Of a DNA stretch of 7,423 nucleotides, positions 1 through 6,506 are shown one piece after another; position 1 is the first letter of the stretch, and each line of letters opens with the position of its first letter. Below the pieces are notes generated by a model. The model was not told where the DNA came from and searched no databases. It saw only the letters and a list, made by a program, of their open reading frames with translations. A program made the position numbers and the translations under genes. Source of the stretch: Cyclobacteriaceae bacterium (GTDB taxonomy: Bacteria > Bacteroidota > Bacteroidia > Cytophagales > Cyclobacteriaceae). The DNA is taken from contig JAOTYN010000210.1 of the NCBI GenBank assembly GCA_029861825.1, positions 1 to 7,423 on the forward strand, in the 5' to 3' direction.

Positions 1-1199
1 CCACCCAGGCTTTCGCTTTCCCCTTTTACATCTTCAAAAATATTAGGCTCTTCCCCTATAATCTTACAAAAATCATTCAGGGAGGTTCGGCCTTCGAATA
101 TATAGGTATGGTCATCAAGCTTGTTGTAAGCCACGTCTTCGTCATCGAATTCGTCGTTGATCTCTCCTACAATCTCTTCAATTACATCCTCCAATGTGAT
201 GAGCCCGGAGGTGCCGCCATATTCATCCACTACAATGGCCATGTGGATGCGCTTTTCCTGGAAATCCTTCAGCAAGGCATCCACCTTTTTATTTTCTGGG
301 ATAAAAAACCCCGGTCGCAATAAAGTCTGCCATTTAAATTTCTCATCGCTTTCAATAAAGGGCAGCAGATCTTTGATGTACAATAGGCCTTCGATCTTGT
401 CTATAGTCTCGCTGTAGATAGGAATCCGGGAATACCCGCTTTTGTTGATCTTATCCATCAGGTCGTGGAAATCGGTTTCGATATCCATCGCCGTAATATC
501 CAGCCGAGATCGCATTACCTGTTTAACGGATAGGGTGCCGAAATTTACAATTCCCTTAAGAATACCCTTTTCTTCCTCACTGGTCCCCTCCGAAATGGTC
601 AGTTCCAAGGCCTGATTAAGATCATCAACGGAAATGTTATACCCCTTTCGCTGAATTCTGGATTCGATAACGTTACTGATAGAAAGCAATACCCAGGAGA
701 CCGGCCGAAAGAAAAACTCCGCTAAACTGATAAGACCAACCGATAACCTGGCAAACCCCAAGTTATTGTGATTAGCATAAACCTTTGGAACCACTTCACC
801 AAAAAATACGATTGCCGCTGAAGCCAGGGCTGTTAGAATGACCAGCACCAGCCCCTCGGTAGTTTGAGTGCCCACAATCCGCCATACCATAAATGTGGAA
901 ACAGTGATAAATGCCACATTTACCAGGTTGTTGGCAATTAAAATTGTTGCCAGCAGCCGTTTGTGCTGATCCAAGAGTCTAATGATTTTTCTTTCTCGGG
1001 GACTATTACCGGCTTTGCAACTGGCAATATCATTTTGAGTAAGTGAGAAGAAGGCTACTTCCGAACCGGAGATAAGAGCTGATAACAATAGCAACAGAGC
1101 CAGTAAAATACCATTTAAGGTATAGAACAGCGGTGTTGCACTTAAAATCTGGGCCAATAAGTATAAACCGGGAAAAGGATCGTCAGATGATATTTCCAA
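1..1199 (-). CDS. gldE: GldE, gliding-associated DUF21/CNNM-CBS membrane protein (3' end cut off)
   Basis: An open frame of 399 codons without a stop runs off the left edge; the family is usually about 430-440 residues, so only the end of the C-terminal CorC/HlyC-type domain is missing. Residues 25-175 hold about four hydrophobic segments, with the DUF21/CNNM motifs SGSE (44-47) and GEVVPK (134-139). A CBS pair follows at about 225-350, including VVDEYGGTSGLITLEDVIEE (323-342) and an acidic stretch DEFDDED. CNNM/CorC proteins act in Mg2+/Co2+ transport in the inner membrane; the transport role of GldE itself is not proven. In Flavobacterium johnsoniae gldE is a gliding gene, and from memory its overexpression partly suppresses a gldB mutant. 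The start is TTG at 1199: an in-frame stop lies two codons upstream and the first ATG falls inside the membrane domain. It sits 22 bases after ssb, probably in one transcript with mutY and ssb. gldD would be expected next, beyond the edge. Confidence 0.93.
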   Translation of the reverse strand, partial: MEISSDDPFPGLYLLAQILSATPLFYTLNGILLALLLLLSALISGSEVAFFSLTQNDIASCKAGNSPRERKIIRLLDQHKRLLATILIANNLVNVAFITVSTFMVWRIVGTQTTEGLVLVILTALASAAIVFFGEVVPKVYANHNNLGFARLSVGLISLAEFFFRPVSWVLLSISNVIESRIQRKGYNISVDDLNQALELTISEGTSEEEKGILKGIVNFGTLSVKQVMRSRLDITAMDIETDFHDLMDKINKSGYSRIPIYSETIDKIEGLLYIKDLLPFIESDEKFKWQTLLRPGFFIPENKKVDALLKDFQEKRIHMAIVVDEYGGTSGLITLEDVIEEIVGEINDEFDDEDVAYNKLDDHTYIFEGRTSLNDFCKIIGEEPNIFEDVKGESESLG

Positions 1200-1221
1200 A
1201 GGTCAGTGATTCAGTTCCAAA

Positions 1222-1665
1222 TCAAAACGGCAGGTCGTCCGATTCATCGTTGACCGGTGTGATGTTGCTGGACACCGGAGTTGCGGTTTGGCCTGTCACA
1301 GAAGGATCCCCCGTAGTTTCCCCTACCGGAGGTCTTCCTCCTAGCATGGTCATGTTGTCGGCCACCACTTCAGTGGTATAACGGGTGTTCCCTTCCTGAT
1401 CATTCCAGGATCTTGTTCGAAGCTTACCTTCTACATAAACCTGATTGCCTTTTTTCAGATATTTCTCTGCCACTTCCGCTAAACCTCTCCACAGCACGAT
1501 ATTGTGCCATTCCGTTACTTGCTTCCTTTCACCGGTAGTTCGGTCCTTATAGGATTCCGTAGTGGCTAAGGTAAAATTAGCTACCATAACCCCACTTTCC
1601 AAGTGTCGCACTTCAGGATCCTTTCCCAAATTACCTACTAAAATTACTTTATTTACCCCAGCCAT
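1222..1665 (-). CDS. ssb: Single-stranded DNA-binding protein
   Basis: Complete 147-residue SSB. It coats single-stranded DNA during replication, recombination and repair and recruits partners through its C-terminal tip. The OB fold spans about residues 4-108. Aromatic residues W53, W59 and W87 align with E. coli W54, F60 and W88, which stack on DNA bases. A short Gly/Thr/Pro/Ser linker (about 110-138) leads to the acidic tip DESDDLPF, close to the canonical DDIPF partner-docking tail. The linker is shorter than that of E. coli, as is common in Bacteroidota. It starts with ATG directly after an A/T-rich leader, without a Shine-Dalgarno sequence. It lies 48 bases downstream of mutY and 22 bases upstream of gldE, all on the minus strand, so co-transcription is likely. 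A second, divergent ssb copy elsewhere in the genome cannot be excluded. Confidence 0.97.
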   Translation of the reverse strand: MAGVNKVILVGNLGKDPEVRHLESGVMVANFTLATTESYKDRTTGERKQVTEWHNIVLWRGLAEVAEKYLKKGNQVYVEGKLRTRSWNDQEGNTRYTTEVVADNMTMLGGRPPVGETTGDPSVTGQTATPVSSNITPVNDESDDLPF

Positions 1666-1713
1666 AAACTAAAAATTCGATTGCTTAAAATTAATGTTCT
1701 TTTTTAAATTTAA

Positions 1714-2796
1714 CTAAAATATAACAGCCTTCAAATAATTGTCAATCAAAATAGGCTTTGGCAATTTTTGCACTTCTTCCACTTCAAATTGCTGCAAATC
1801 AAAGACCTCCTTCCAAGCCTGTACTTGTCGCTCATGCAATAGCTCGATCTCTGTAAATCGGGCGTGTATGTGTTGGTGAGATAGCTTGTGCCTGTATACC
1901 GGAGAGGGCTCCGACACCGTAGCTTTCGACATGAAATCGGCACCTGGCAAGTGTTGTTCCAGGCTGGCCATGGGTTCATATGACGTGTCCTGTTCCAACA
2001 GCAGGAAGTCAAAAAGTCCCTGCCAGATATCTTTTGCGGTGCGCTCCTTCATCAGCAGTTGATCTTGATATCTAACCAAAAAATAGTTGAAAAACCGGTC
2101 ACGAGTTTTAGTTTTTTTAGATTTTACAGGCAAGTCATTAACCAAATTATGATTGAGAGCATGGCAGGTCTCCCCGAATGGACACTCTCGACAACCTGGC
2201 TTCTTGGGTGTGCATTGCAATGCCCCGAATTCCATGATGGCCTGATTAAACGTGTCCGGGGCCGTAGCCGGCATCAACTCACGAGCTGCTTGCTTAAACT
2301 CCTTGCGAACGGCTGGTTTGGTAATGTCGGAAGTAATACCAAATACCCGGGAAATAACTCTAAATACATTTCCGTCGACCACCGGTTCTGCTTGCGAATA
2401 GGCAAACGATGCTATGGCCGAAGCAGTATAGTCGCCAATACCCGGCAGCTTCAATAAGTCCTGGTATGCTCTGGGGAAGCGACCCTCATGCTGTTGCATT
2501 ACCATCAAGGCGCATTTGTGCAAATTCTTGGCTCGGGAATAATAACCAAGCCCTTGCCACAGCCGCATCACGTGCTGCAGCGGGGCTTGAGCTAAATCCT
2601 CCACCCTTGGGTAGGCCGCTACGAATCTTTGGTAATAAGGAAGCCCTTGAGACACCCGGGTTTGCTGAAGGATAATTTCCGAAAGCCAGATCTTATAAGG
2701 GTCTTTGGTATCTCGCCAGGGTAATTCACGATGGTATATTTGATACCATGAAAGGAGTTCTTTGGTAAATACCTCATGAGGTGTGCTACTGTTCAA
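1714..2796 (-). CDS. mutY: A/G-specific adenine DNA glycosylase MutY
   Basis: Complete 360-residue MutY. It removes adenine mispaired with 8-oxoguanine and so prevents G:C to T:A transversions. Catalytic residues are E40 in WLSEIILQQTRV and D141 in VVDGNV (E. coli E37 and D138). The helix-hairpin-helix is LPGIGDYTASAIA (117-129). The [4Fe-4S] cluster ligands C195, C202, C205 and C211 keep the C-X6-C-X2-C-X5-C spacing. Residues about 232-355 form the NUDIX-like 8-oxoguanine recognition domain; its recognition loop reads LSH (305-307) where many homologues have FSH. The start is TTG at 2796: no ATG, GTG or other TTG lies between an in-frame stop at 2838-2836 and the catalytic domain. It heads the mutY-ssb-gldE run and is divergent from the HU gene. 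Confidence 0.97.
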   Translation of the reverse strand: MNSSTPHEVFTKELLSWYQIYHRELPWRDTKDPYKIWLSEIILQQTRVSQGLPYYQRFVAAYPRVEDLAQAPLQHVMRLWQGLGYYSRAKNLHKCALMVMQQHEGRFPRAYQDLLKLPGIGDYTASAIASFAYSQAEPVVDGNVFRVISRVFGITSDITKPAVRKEFKQAARELMPATAPDTFNQAIMEFGALQCTPKKPGCRECPFGETCHALNHNLVNDLPVKSKKTKTRDRFFNYFLVRYQDQLLMKERTAKDIWQGLFDFLLLEQDTSYEPMASLEQHLPGADFMSKATVSEPSPVYRHKLSHQHIHARFTEIELLHERQVQAWKEVFDLQQFEVEEVQKLPKPILIDNYLKAVIF

Positions 2797-2823
2797 CGTG
2801 AATAATTTGAGGGGATCTTTTAC

Positions 2824-2840
2824 AATAATTTTAAATTATT
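2824..2840. repeat. Perfect A/T palindrome in the mutY/HU divergent region
   Basis: AATAATTT and AAATTATT form a perfect 8-base inverted repeat around a single T. It lies in the mutY leader and just upstream of the proposed -33 element of the HU gene. It could be a regulator or HU/IHF binding site, but inverted repeats arise easily in DNA this A/T-rich, so a role is only a guess. Confidence 0.35.
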
Positions 2841-2843
2841 TGC

Positions 2844-2874
2844 TTTTAAATTAAGGCGGGACAGTATACCTTTG
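2844..2874 (+). promoter_or_regulatory. Predicted promoter of the HU/IHF gene
   Basis: TACCTTTG at 2867-2874 fits the Bacteroidota -7 consensus TAnnTTTG exactly. TTTT at 2844-2847, 19 bases upstream, is a near match to the TTTG/TTG -33 box; a better TTTG at 2839-2842 is 24 bases away, slightly too far. Transcription would begin near 2880, leaving an A/T-rich leader of about 55 bases. Confidence 0.6.
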
Positions 2875-2880
2875 TCATCC

Positions 2881-2912
2881 CTAAATTACTTGGTAATTAA
2901 TATTTTAACCAA
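2881..2912 (-). promoter_or_regulatory. Possible promoter of mutY-ssb-gldE
   Basis: On the minus strand, TTG at 2912-2910 and TAATTTAG at 2888-2881 are separated by 21 bases. This matches the flavobacterial pattern TTG-N17-23-TAnnTTTG with one mismatch in the -7 box. The start site would fall near 2874, on top of the HU -7 box, so the two divergent promoters would face each other and could interfere. This is a weak match in A/T-rich DNA. Confidence 0.3.
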
Positions 2913-2935
2913 TTTTTTAATTAAAAATAAGAACA

Positions 2936-3238
2936 GTGACTAAAGCAGATGTTATAGCAGAAATAGCTGAAAAAACTGGAATAGATAAGGCCGATGTGAG
3001 CACCGCAGTAGAAGCCTTTTTTAGTGTGGTGAAAAATTCCATGTCGAACGGAGAAAATATATACGTAAGAGGCTTTGGAAGCTTTGTAAACAAGAAACGT
3101 GCCCGCAAAATAGCCAGGAATATTTCCAAAAATACTGCTATCATTATTGACGAGCACTATATACCAAGCTTTAAACCTTCCAAAGTTTTTATTGAAAAAG
3201 TCAAAAATAGCGACCGCGTTAGAAGCCTTAACAGCTGA
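2936..3238 (+). CDS. HU/IHF-family DNA-binding protein (Bacteroidota type)
   Basis: Complete 100-residue HU/IHF-family nucleoid protein that bends DNA as a dimer. Residues 1-40 form the dimerising helices. The signature GFGSF (46-50) and the DNA-binding beta arm (about 51-75) follow, then IPSFKPSK (76-83). The arm tip reads RNI (61-63) where E. coli HU has RNP, so the proline that normally intercalates into DNA is isoleucine; related flavobacterial proteins labelled IHF beta often read RNIS here. The C-terminal tail (about 89-100) is slightly longer than in E. coli HU. The start is GTG at 2936: an in-frame stop lies at 2918-2920 with no other usual start between, and homologues begin MTKAD. 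It is first in a plus-strand run with the TPR gene, the small basic gene and rng. It could be called HU or IHF; the family is certain, the name is not. Confidence 0.95.
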   Translation: MTKADVIAEIAEKTGIDKADVSTAVEAFFSVVKNSMSNGENIYVRGFGSFVNKKRARKIARNISKNTAIIIDEHYIPSFKPSKVFIEKVKNSDRVRSLNS

Positions 3239-3239
3239 C

Positions 3240-3257
3240 TAGCGGTAACTCTCGCTA
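3240..3257 (+). other. Small hairpin between the HU and TPR genes
   Basis: TAGCG and CGCTA form a 5-base stem around an 8-base loop, ending ten bases before the TPR ATG. No T run follows, so it does not look like a terminator. It may mark an mRNA processing or stability point, or be chance. An overlapping alternative stem, ACTCTC with GAGGGT (one wobble pair), also covers the approach to the start codon. Confidence 0.3.
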
Positions 3258-3266
3258 ATTGAGGGT

Positions 3267-4082
3267 ATGCACCTTACCAGATTAATATTGTCCATTGCTG
3301 GAGTACTTTTGGTAGTAGGTATGTACTTTTTACCCAATGTAGTGGTGGAGGACCAGCAGGATCAAAATGGAACTCCCATCGCAGTTGATTCCAACACCGA
3401 TGTAGAGCAAGCCCATGCTTTCGAATTGTCTGATAGTGAGGCACAACGTATAAGTGACCTCAAAGAAGGCTTTAAAAACCAGAATAATACCCAAAAAAGT
3501 GCTAGCTTTGCAGATTCCTTGGCTGGTTTGTTCACAGAGCTGAATATGCTGGACAGTGCCGCGGTTTATCGCGAAAAAGCGGCACAGATTGAACCCAGTC
3601 AAGAGCGTTTATTGCAAACGGCAGAGGCTTACTATGAAGCCTACAGCTACGCAGTGGATCTGGAGGAGCAAGATATTTGGGGTCAAAAAGCGCGTTCTTA
3701 CTTTGAGCAGGTGTTGGAAAACCAACCCCAGCTTAGTGATGCGAAAGCCAAATTGGCGTTAACTTATTTACCTCAGCAGCCTATGCAAGCGGTGGTCAAG
3801 CTCAGGGAAGTGGTGGAACAGGATCCCGAAAACAGGGTAGCTTTGTATCATCTGGGTTTGTTGTCCTTACAGTCAAACCAACTGGACAAAGCCGTGCAGC
3901 GATTTGAAAAATTGATCACTGTTGACTCTACTAACCTGGAGGGACAGTTTTATTTAGGCGTGGCTTACATGAAATTGGATGCGCGAGACCAGGCACTTAA
4001 GCAGTTTCGCAAAGTTCAAAGTATGGACCCCCATCCAGAGATTCAGGCCAGCGTAGATGAGTATTTAAAAGAACTAAAATAA
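3267..4082 (+). CDS. Membrane-anchored tetratricopeptide-repeat protein
   Basis: Complete 271-residue protein of unknown specific function. Residues 5-25 form one hydrophobic segment after R5, followed by the acidic VVVEDQQDQ; the positive-inside rule predicts an inner-membrane anchor with the rest in the periplasm, although an uncleaved signal cannot be distinguished from a cleaved one. Residues about 30-75 are polar and probably flexible. From about 78 to 257 there are roughly five TPR-like helical pairs; the clearest are 190-223 (YHLGLLSLQSNQLDKAVQRF) and 224-257 (FYLGVAYMKLDARDQALKQF). TPRs form protein-binding surfaces, so a scaffold role is likely but the partner is unknown. It starts with ATG 28 bases after the HU stop and precedes the small basic gene by 49 bases, consistent with one operon. 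No catalytic motif is visible. Confidence 0.92.
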   Translation: MHLTRLILSIAGVLLVVGMYFLPNVVVEDQQDQNGTPIAVDSNTDVEQAHAFELSDSEAQRISDLKEGFKNQNNTQKSASFADSLAGLFTELNMLDSAAVYREKAAQIEPSQERLLQTAEAYYEAYSYAVDLEEQDIWGQKARSYFEQVLENQPQLSDAKAKLALTYLPQQPMQAVVKLREVVEQDPENRVALYHLGLLSLQSNQLDKAVQRFEKLITVDSTNLEGQFYLGVAYMKLDARDQALKQFRKVQSMDPHPEIQASVDEYLKELK

Positions 4083-4094
4083 TATTGTAAATGT

Positions 4095-4114
4095 TCCCAG
4101 TCGCAGTACCGGGA
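4095..4114 (+). other. Imperfect hairpin in the leader of the small basic gene
   Basis: TCCC (4095-4098) pairs with GGGA (4111-4114) and GT with AC inside, broken by one A/C mismatch, around the loop CGCAGT. No U run follows. It ends 17 bases before the ATG of the 29-residue basic protein. It could serve in leader regulation or processing of the upstream transcript; the assignment is tentative. Confidence 0.3.
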
Positions 4115-4131
4115 CTTAAAGAAACTTGATT

Positions 4132-4221
4132 ATGCCTTGTGGTAAAAAAAGAAAAAGACATAAGATCGCTACCCATAAGCGGAAAAAGCGACTTAGAAAA
4201 AACAGACATAAGAAGAAATAA
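4132..4221 (+). CDS. 29-residue highly basic protein, candidate ribosomal protein
   Basis: ATG to TAA encodes 29 residues beginning MPCGKKRKRHK and ending RKNRHKKK. It has 11 Lys, 6 Arg and 3 His and no acidic residue, as in very short ribosomal proteins that thread into rRNA. Near-identical short proteins (beginning MPxGKKRKRHK) are, as I recall, conserved across Bacteroidota and usually called hypothetical. A ribosomal protein particular to this group, bL38, was described from the Flavobacterium johnsoniae 70S structure; this may be its gene, but I do not remember that sequence well enough to claim it. The 10-base string AGACATAAGA occurs twice (4156-4165 and 4204-4213), giving RHK near both ends. 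It sits alone between the TPR gene and rng with small hairpins on either side. It is too short for most gene finders, but the composition makes chance very unlikely. Confidence 0.88.
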   Translation: MPCGKKRKRHKIATHKRKKRLRKNRHKKK

Positions 4222-4223
4222 TT

Positions 4224-4248
4224 AGGGGTAGCGCCCTTAGCTTCTTTT
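4224..4248 (+). terminator. Weak terminator-like hairpin after the small basic gene
   Basis: AGGG (4224-4227) and CCCT (4234-4237) form a 4-base stem around GTAGCG, followed by the pyrimidine-rich TAGCTTCTTTT. It begins three bases after the TAA. The stem is short and the T run is interrupted, so it may only attenuate or mark an mRNA end, with some transcription continuing into rng. Confidence 0.25.
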
Positions 4249-4284
4249 GCTATCTACATCTATGTTTAAATAAACAATACAATC

Positions 4285-5844
4285 TTGAGTAACGATTTAG
4301 TTATTAACTCTACTCAAAACGGATGTCGCATAGCCCTTTTAAAAAATAAAAACCTAGTTGAGTTCCATTATGACGAAAGCGGTGACCAATTTACAGTTGG
4401 TGACATCTACCTGGGAACAGTTAAAAAGGTAGTCCCTGGGTTAAATGCAGCTTTCATTGATATTGGATACGAAAAAGACGCTTTTTTGCACTACCTGGAC
4501 TTAGGTCCCAAGGTTAGTTCATTAAACAAATTCACAAAACTTGTACAAAGAAGAAGAAATGTTTCTGGAAAGCTGGACCGGTTCAAAATTGAGCCCGACA
4601 TCAATAAACTTGGTAAGATCAATCAGGTTCTTACCAAAAACCAGCAAATATTAGTACAAGTAGTCAAGGAACCTATTTCAACAAAAGGACCGCGATTATC
4701 CTGCGAGTTATCAATAGCCGGCAGATATTTAATTCTGGTGCCGTTTGCCAATGGCGTCAGTATAAGTAAAAAGATTCCAGATTCCAGAGAACGGAAAAGG
4801 CTGGAACGACTCTTATCGTCCATTAAGCCTGCGAATTTTGGTATCATTATTCGAACGGTAGCTGACGGCAAGGAGGTGGCCGCATTGGACAGAGATCTGA
4901 GAAACCTTCTGAAAAACTGGCACGACGGCGTTAAAAAGCTTCGTACCGCCAAACCCCGCGATAAGGTGATCGGAGAAATGAACCGTGCCTCCTCCATTCT
5001 GCGAGACGTATTAAATGAATCCTTCGATTCCATCGTAACCGACGACGCTAAGATCCACAAAGAGGTCAAGGATTTTATTGATAAAATTGCCCCGGAGAAA
5101 TCCAAGATCGTCAAGAAATACAATGGGAAAAGCAAGCTTTTCGAAAACTACGGTATCGAAAAGCAGATGAAATCCCTATTTGGGCAAACGGTGAGTGTGG
5201 CTGGTGGCGGTTACCTGGTAATTGAACATACTGAAGCCCTACACGTAATTGACGTGAATAGCGGTAATAAATCCAACGCCGAAACCGATCAGGAAACAAC
5301 AGCGCTTACCGTGAATTTACACGCCGCCCGGGAGATCGCCCGTCAGCTTAGACTGCGGGATATGGGTGGCATAATCGTGATTGATTTCATTGATATGCGG
5401 AAAGCAGAGAATAAGAAAATGCTTTTCAAAAAGATCAAGGAATTTATGAAGGACGATCGTTCCAAATTCACGGTTCTGCCCCTTACCAAATTCGGATTGA
5501 TGCAAATAACCCGGCAAAGGGTACGTCCTGAACTAACCATTAGCACTCAGGAGACCTGCCCTACCTGTCAGGGAAGCGGAAAGATCAATGCCTCTATTTT
5601 GGTTTCGGACCAGGTTGAAGAAAATCTGCAGCATCTGCTGAAGAAACAAAATGAAAAGCATATAACTGTTGCCGTGCATCCATTCCTTTACGCGTATTTT
5701 ACCAAAGGACTGATCAGTGAACGTATGAAATGGCTCTTCAAATACAACAAATGGGTGGGAGTCGAACAAGATTCATCCCTAGCCATTACAGAATTCAAGT
5801 TCCTGAATAAGGAAGGGGATATCATTCAACTTGAAACGGCCTAA
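4285..5844 (+). CDS. rng: Ribonuclease G (Rne/Rng family endoribonuclease)
   Basis: Complete 519-residue RNase E/G-family protein; it cuts single-stranded A/U-rich RNA and in other bacteria matures the 16S rRNA 5' end and starts mRNA decay. An S1 RNA-binding domain occupies about residues 36-130, with VGDIYLGTVKKVVPGLNAAF at its start and a basic insertion at about 84-115. The catalytic region contains D323 (HVIDVNSG) and D367 (IVIDFIDM), matching the Mg2+ ligands of E. coli RNase E, D303 and D346. CPTC (425-428) is the zinc-link motif. The protein ends soon after this region and lacks the long RNase E degradosome tail, so it is RNase G-like. The start is TTG at 4285: an in-frame TAA lies at 4267-4269 and the next ATG is codon 232. 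It is last in the HU-TPR-small-protein run and overlaps the convergent outer-membrane gene by four bases. Confidence 0.97.
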   Translation: MSNDLVINSTQNGCRIALLKNKNLVEFHYDESGDQFTVGDIYLGTVKKVVPGLNAAFIDIGYEKDAFLHYLDLGPKVSSLNKFTKLVQRRRNVSGKLDRFKIEPDINKLGKINQVLTKNQQILVQVVKEPISTKGPRLSCELSIAGRYLILVPFANGVSISKKIPDSRERKRLERLLSSIKPANFGIIIRTVADGKEVAALDRDLRNLLKNWHDGVKKLRTAKPRDKVIGEMNRASSILRDVLNESFDSIVTDDAKIHKEVKDFIDKIAPEKSKIVKKYNGKSKLFENYGIEKQMKSLFGQTVSVAGGGYLVIEHTEALHVIDVNSGNKSNAETDQETTALTVNLHAAREIARQLRLRDMGGIIVIDFIDMRKAENKKMLFKKIKEFMKDDRSKFTVLPLTKFGLMQITRQRVRPELTISTQETCPTCQGSGKINASILVSDQVEENLQHLLKKQNEKHITVAVHPFLYAYFTKGLISERMKWLFKYNKWVGVEQDSSLAITEFKFLNKEGDIIQLETA

Positions 5845-6479
5845 AACCGCACCGTAAAATCCAGGCTAAGCTGATCATTCTTGATGCTGATAGGTGCATC
5901 GGTTGGGGTTTGTGTAGATACCACATCCCCTAGACCACGATAGTACACCAGGCCCAGGGACATGGTGGTACTGGTACCCATGGTGATTTCCAAACCCGCT
6001 CCTAAAACTGCTGATAAATTGAAGGTATTGAATTTGCGGATCAGCATTTGTTCGGGACTTTTGTCTTTCTCATTTATCTTCACTCCGAAAATACTTCCCA
6101 CTTCAAAATAGAGCCTTTTGTCCAGGGCTATCTCATCGGTTAGGAAAGTAAAGGTGGTAGGAAATTGTAAATATTGAAGTGTATAGACTTCCCGCAAGCG
6201 GGTTCCCGACTCTGGAATGTCCGCCTCCAGGCCTACTCTTTGATTAGCAAATAAGATCCCGGTAGTAAAGTAATTGTCGGTAGTTCCCAACTCGAAATCA
6301 AGTACCGGACCAAATATGAATCGGCCACCGGAGCCTGCGGGGGAAAGCTGTAAGGTGTCGGAGTTGGAGTCAATCCGGTTAAAAGATAGGTTAGGCGCTA
6401 ATTTAAGCCCGGCCCTGCTCTGTGCCTGAACGGATAGCATCCCCAGGGTGCACAGTGTTATAAGCAGGTATTTTCTCAT
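5841..6479 (-). CDS. Outer-membrane beta-barrel protein, PorT-like family
   Basis: Complete 212-residue protein. Residues 1-19 form a signal peptide (R2, K3, a hydrophobic core, probable cleavage after VQA). The mature part is rich in alternating aromatic and hydrophobic strands separated by polar turns and ends in the aromatic-terminated SLDFTVRF, a typical beta-barrel C-terminal signal for BAM assembly. Length and pattern fit the PorT/OMP_b-brl_2 group, predicted as about an eight-stranded outer-membrane barrel. It lacks the features I would expect of true PorT/SprT of the type IX secretion system, so I give no symbol. Its neighbour gldB, divergent across 32 bases, hints at a link with gliding or the cell envelope, but that is position only. 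Its stop overlaps the rng stop in CTAA, so neither gene has a downstream spacer of its own. Confidence 0.85.
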   Translation of the reverse strand: MRKYLLITLCTLGMLSVQAQSRAGLKLAPNLSFNRIDSNSDTLQLSPAGSGGRFIFGPVLDFELGTTDNYFTTGILFANQRVGLEADIPESGTRLREVYTLQYLQFPTTFTFLTDEIALDKRLYFEVGSIFGVKINEKDKSPEQMLIRKFNTFNLSAVLGAGLEITMGTSTTMSLGLVYYRGLGDVVSTQTPTDAPISIKNDQLSLDFTVRF

Positions 6480-6484
6480 TAATT

Positions 6485-6492
6485 CTAAAATA
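6485..6492 (-). promoter_or_regulatory. Possible -7 box of the outer-membrane gene
   Basis: On the minus strand TATTTTAG matches TAnnTTTG with one mismatch and ends five bases before the ATG. The best upstream element is TTTC, 21 bases away, inside the gldB start region. If it is real, the mRNA would begin at or near the ATG. Confidence 0.25.
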
Positions 6493-6498
6493 AATAAA

Positions 6499-6506
6499 TA
6501 CTTTTG
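6499..6506 (+). promoter_or_regulatory. -7 box of gldB
   Basis: TACTTTTG matches the Bacteroidota -7 consensus TAnnTTTG exactly and ends five bases before the gldB ATG. No good TTG lies 17-23 bases upstream, only T-rich DNA within the start of the outer-membrane gene. Transcription from here would begin at or beside the ATG, giving a leaderless or nearly leaderless mRNA. Confidence 0.45.

Noticed and set aside
157..417. Short plus-strand frames in the left 1.2 kb
   Set aside because: They are antisense to gldE, which is open for 399 codons with clear DUF21 and CBS motifs.
1686..1693. TAATTTTA (minus strand) as an ssb promoter
   Set aside because: One mismatch and no upstream TTG in A/T-rich DNA; ssb is well placed to be read from the mutY transcript.
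2059..2457. 132-codon plus-strand frame inside mutY
   Set aside because: It is a shadow of mutY, which carries all catalytic and iron-sulfur residues on the other strand.
3267..4082. TPR protein as a membrane tether for RNase G
   Set aside because: The charge pattern around the membrane segment places the TPR part in the periplasm, away from the cytoplasmic RNase.
4261..4268. TATGTTTA as a -7 box for rng
   Set aside because: One mismatch, no TTG at 17-23 bases upstream, and it would start transcription only about ten bases before the TTG; too weak to list.
4623..5135. 170-codon open frame on the minus strand inside rng
   Set aside because: It is antisense to the RNase G catalytic region, whose frame is fully conserved; the translation shows no recognisable domain.
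5841..6479. Naming the outer-membrane protein porT/sprT
   Set aside because: Only general barrel features fit; the conserved N-terminal segment I associate with PorT/SprT is not there.
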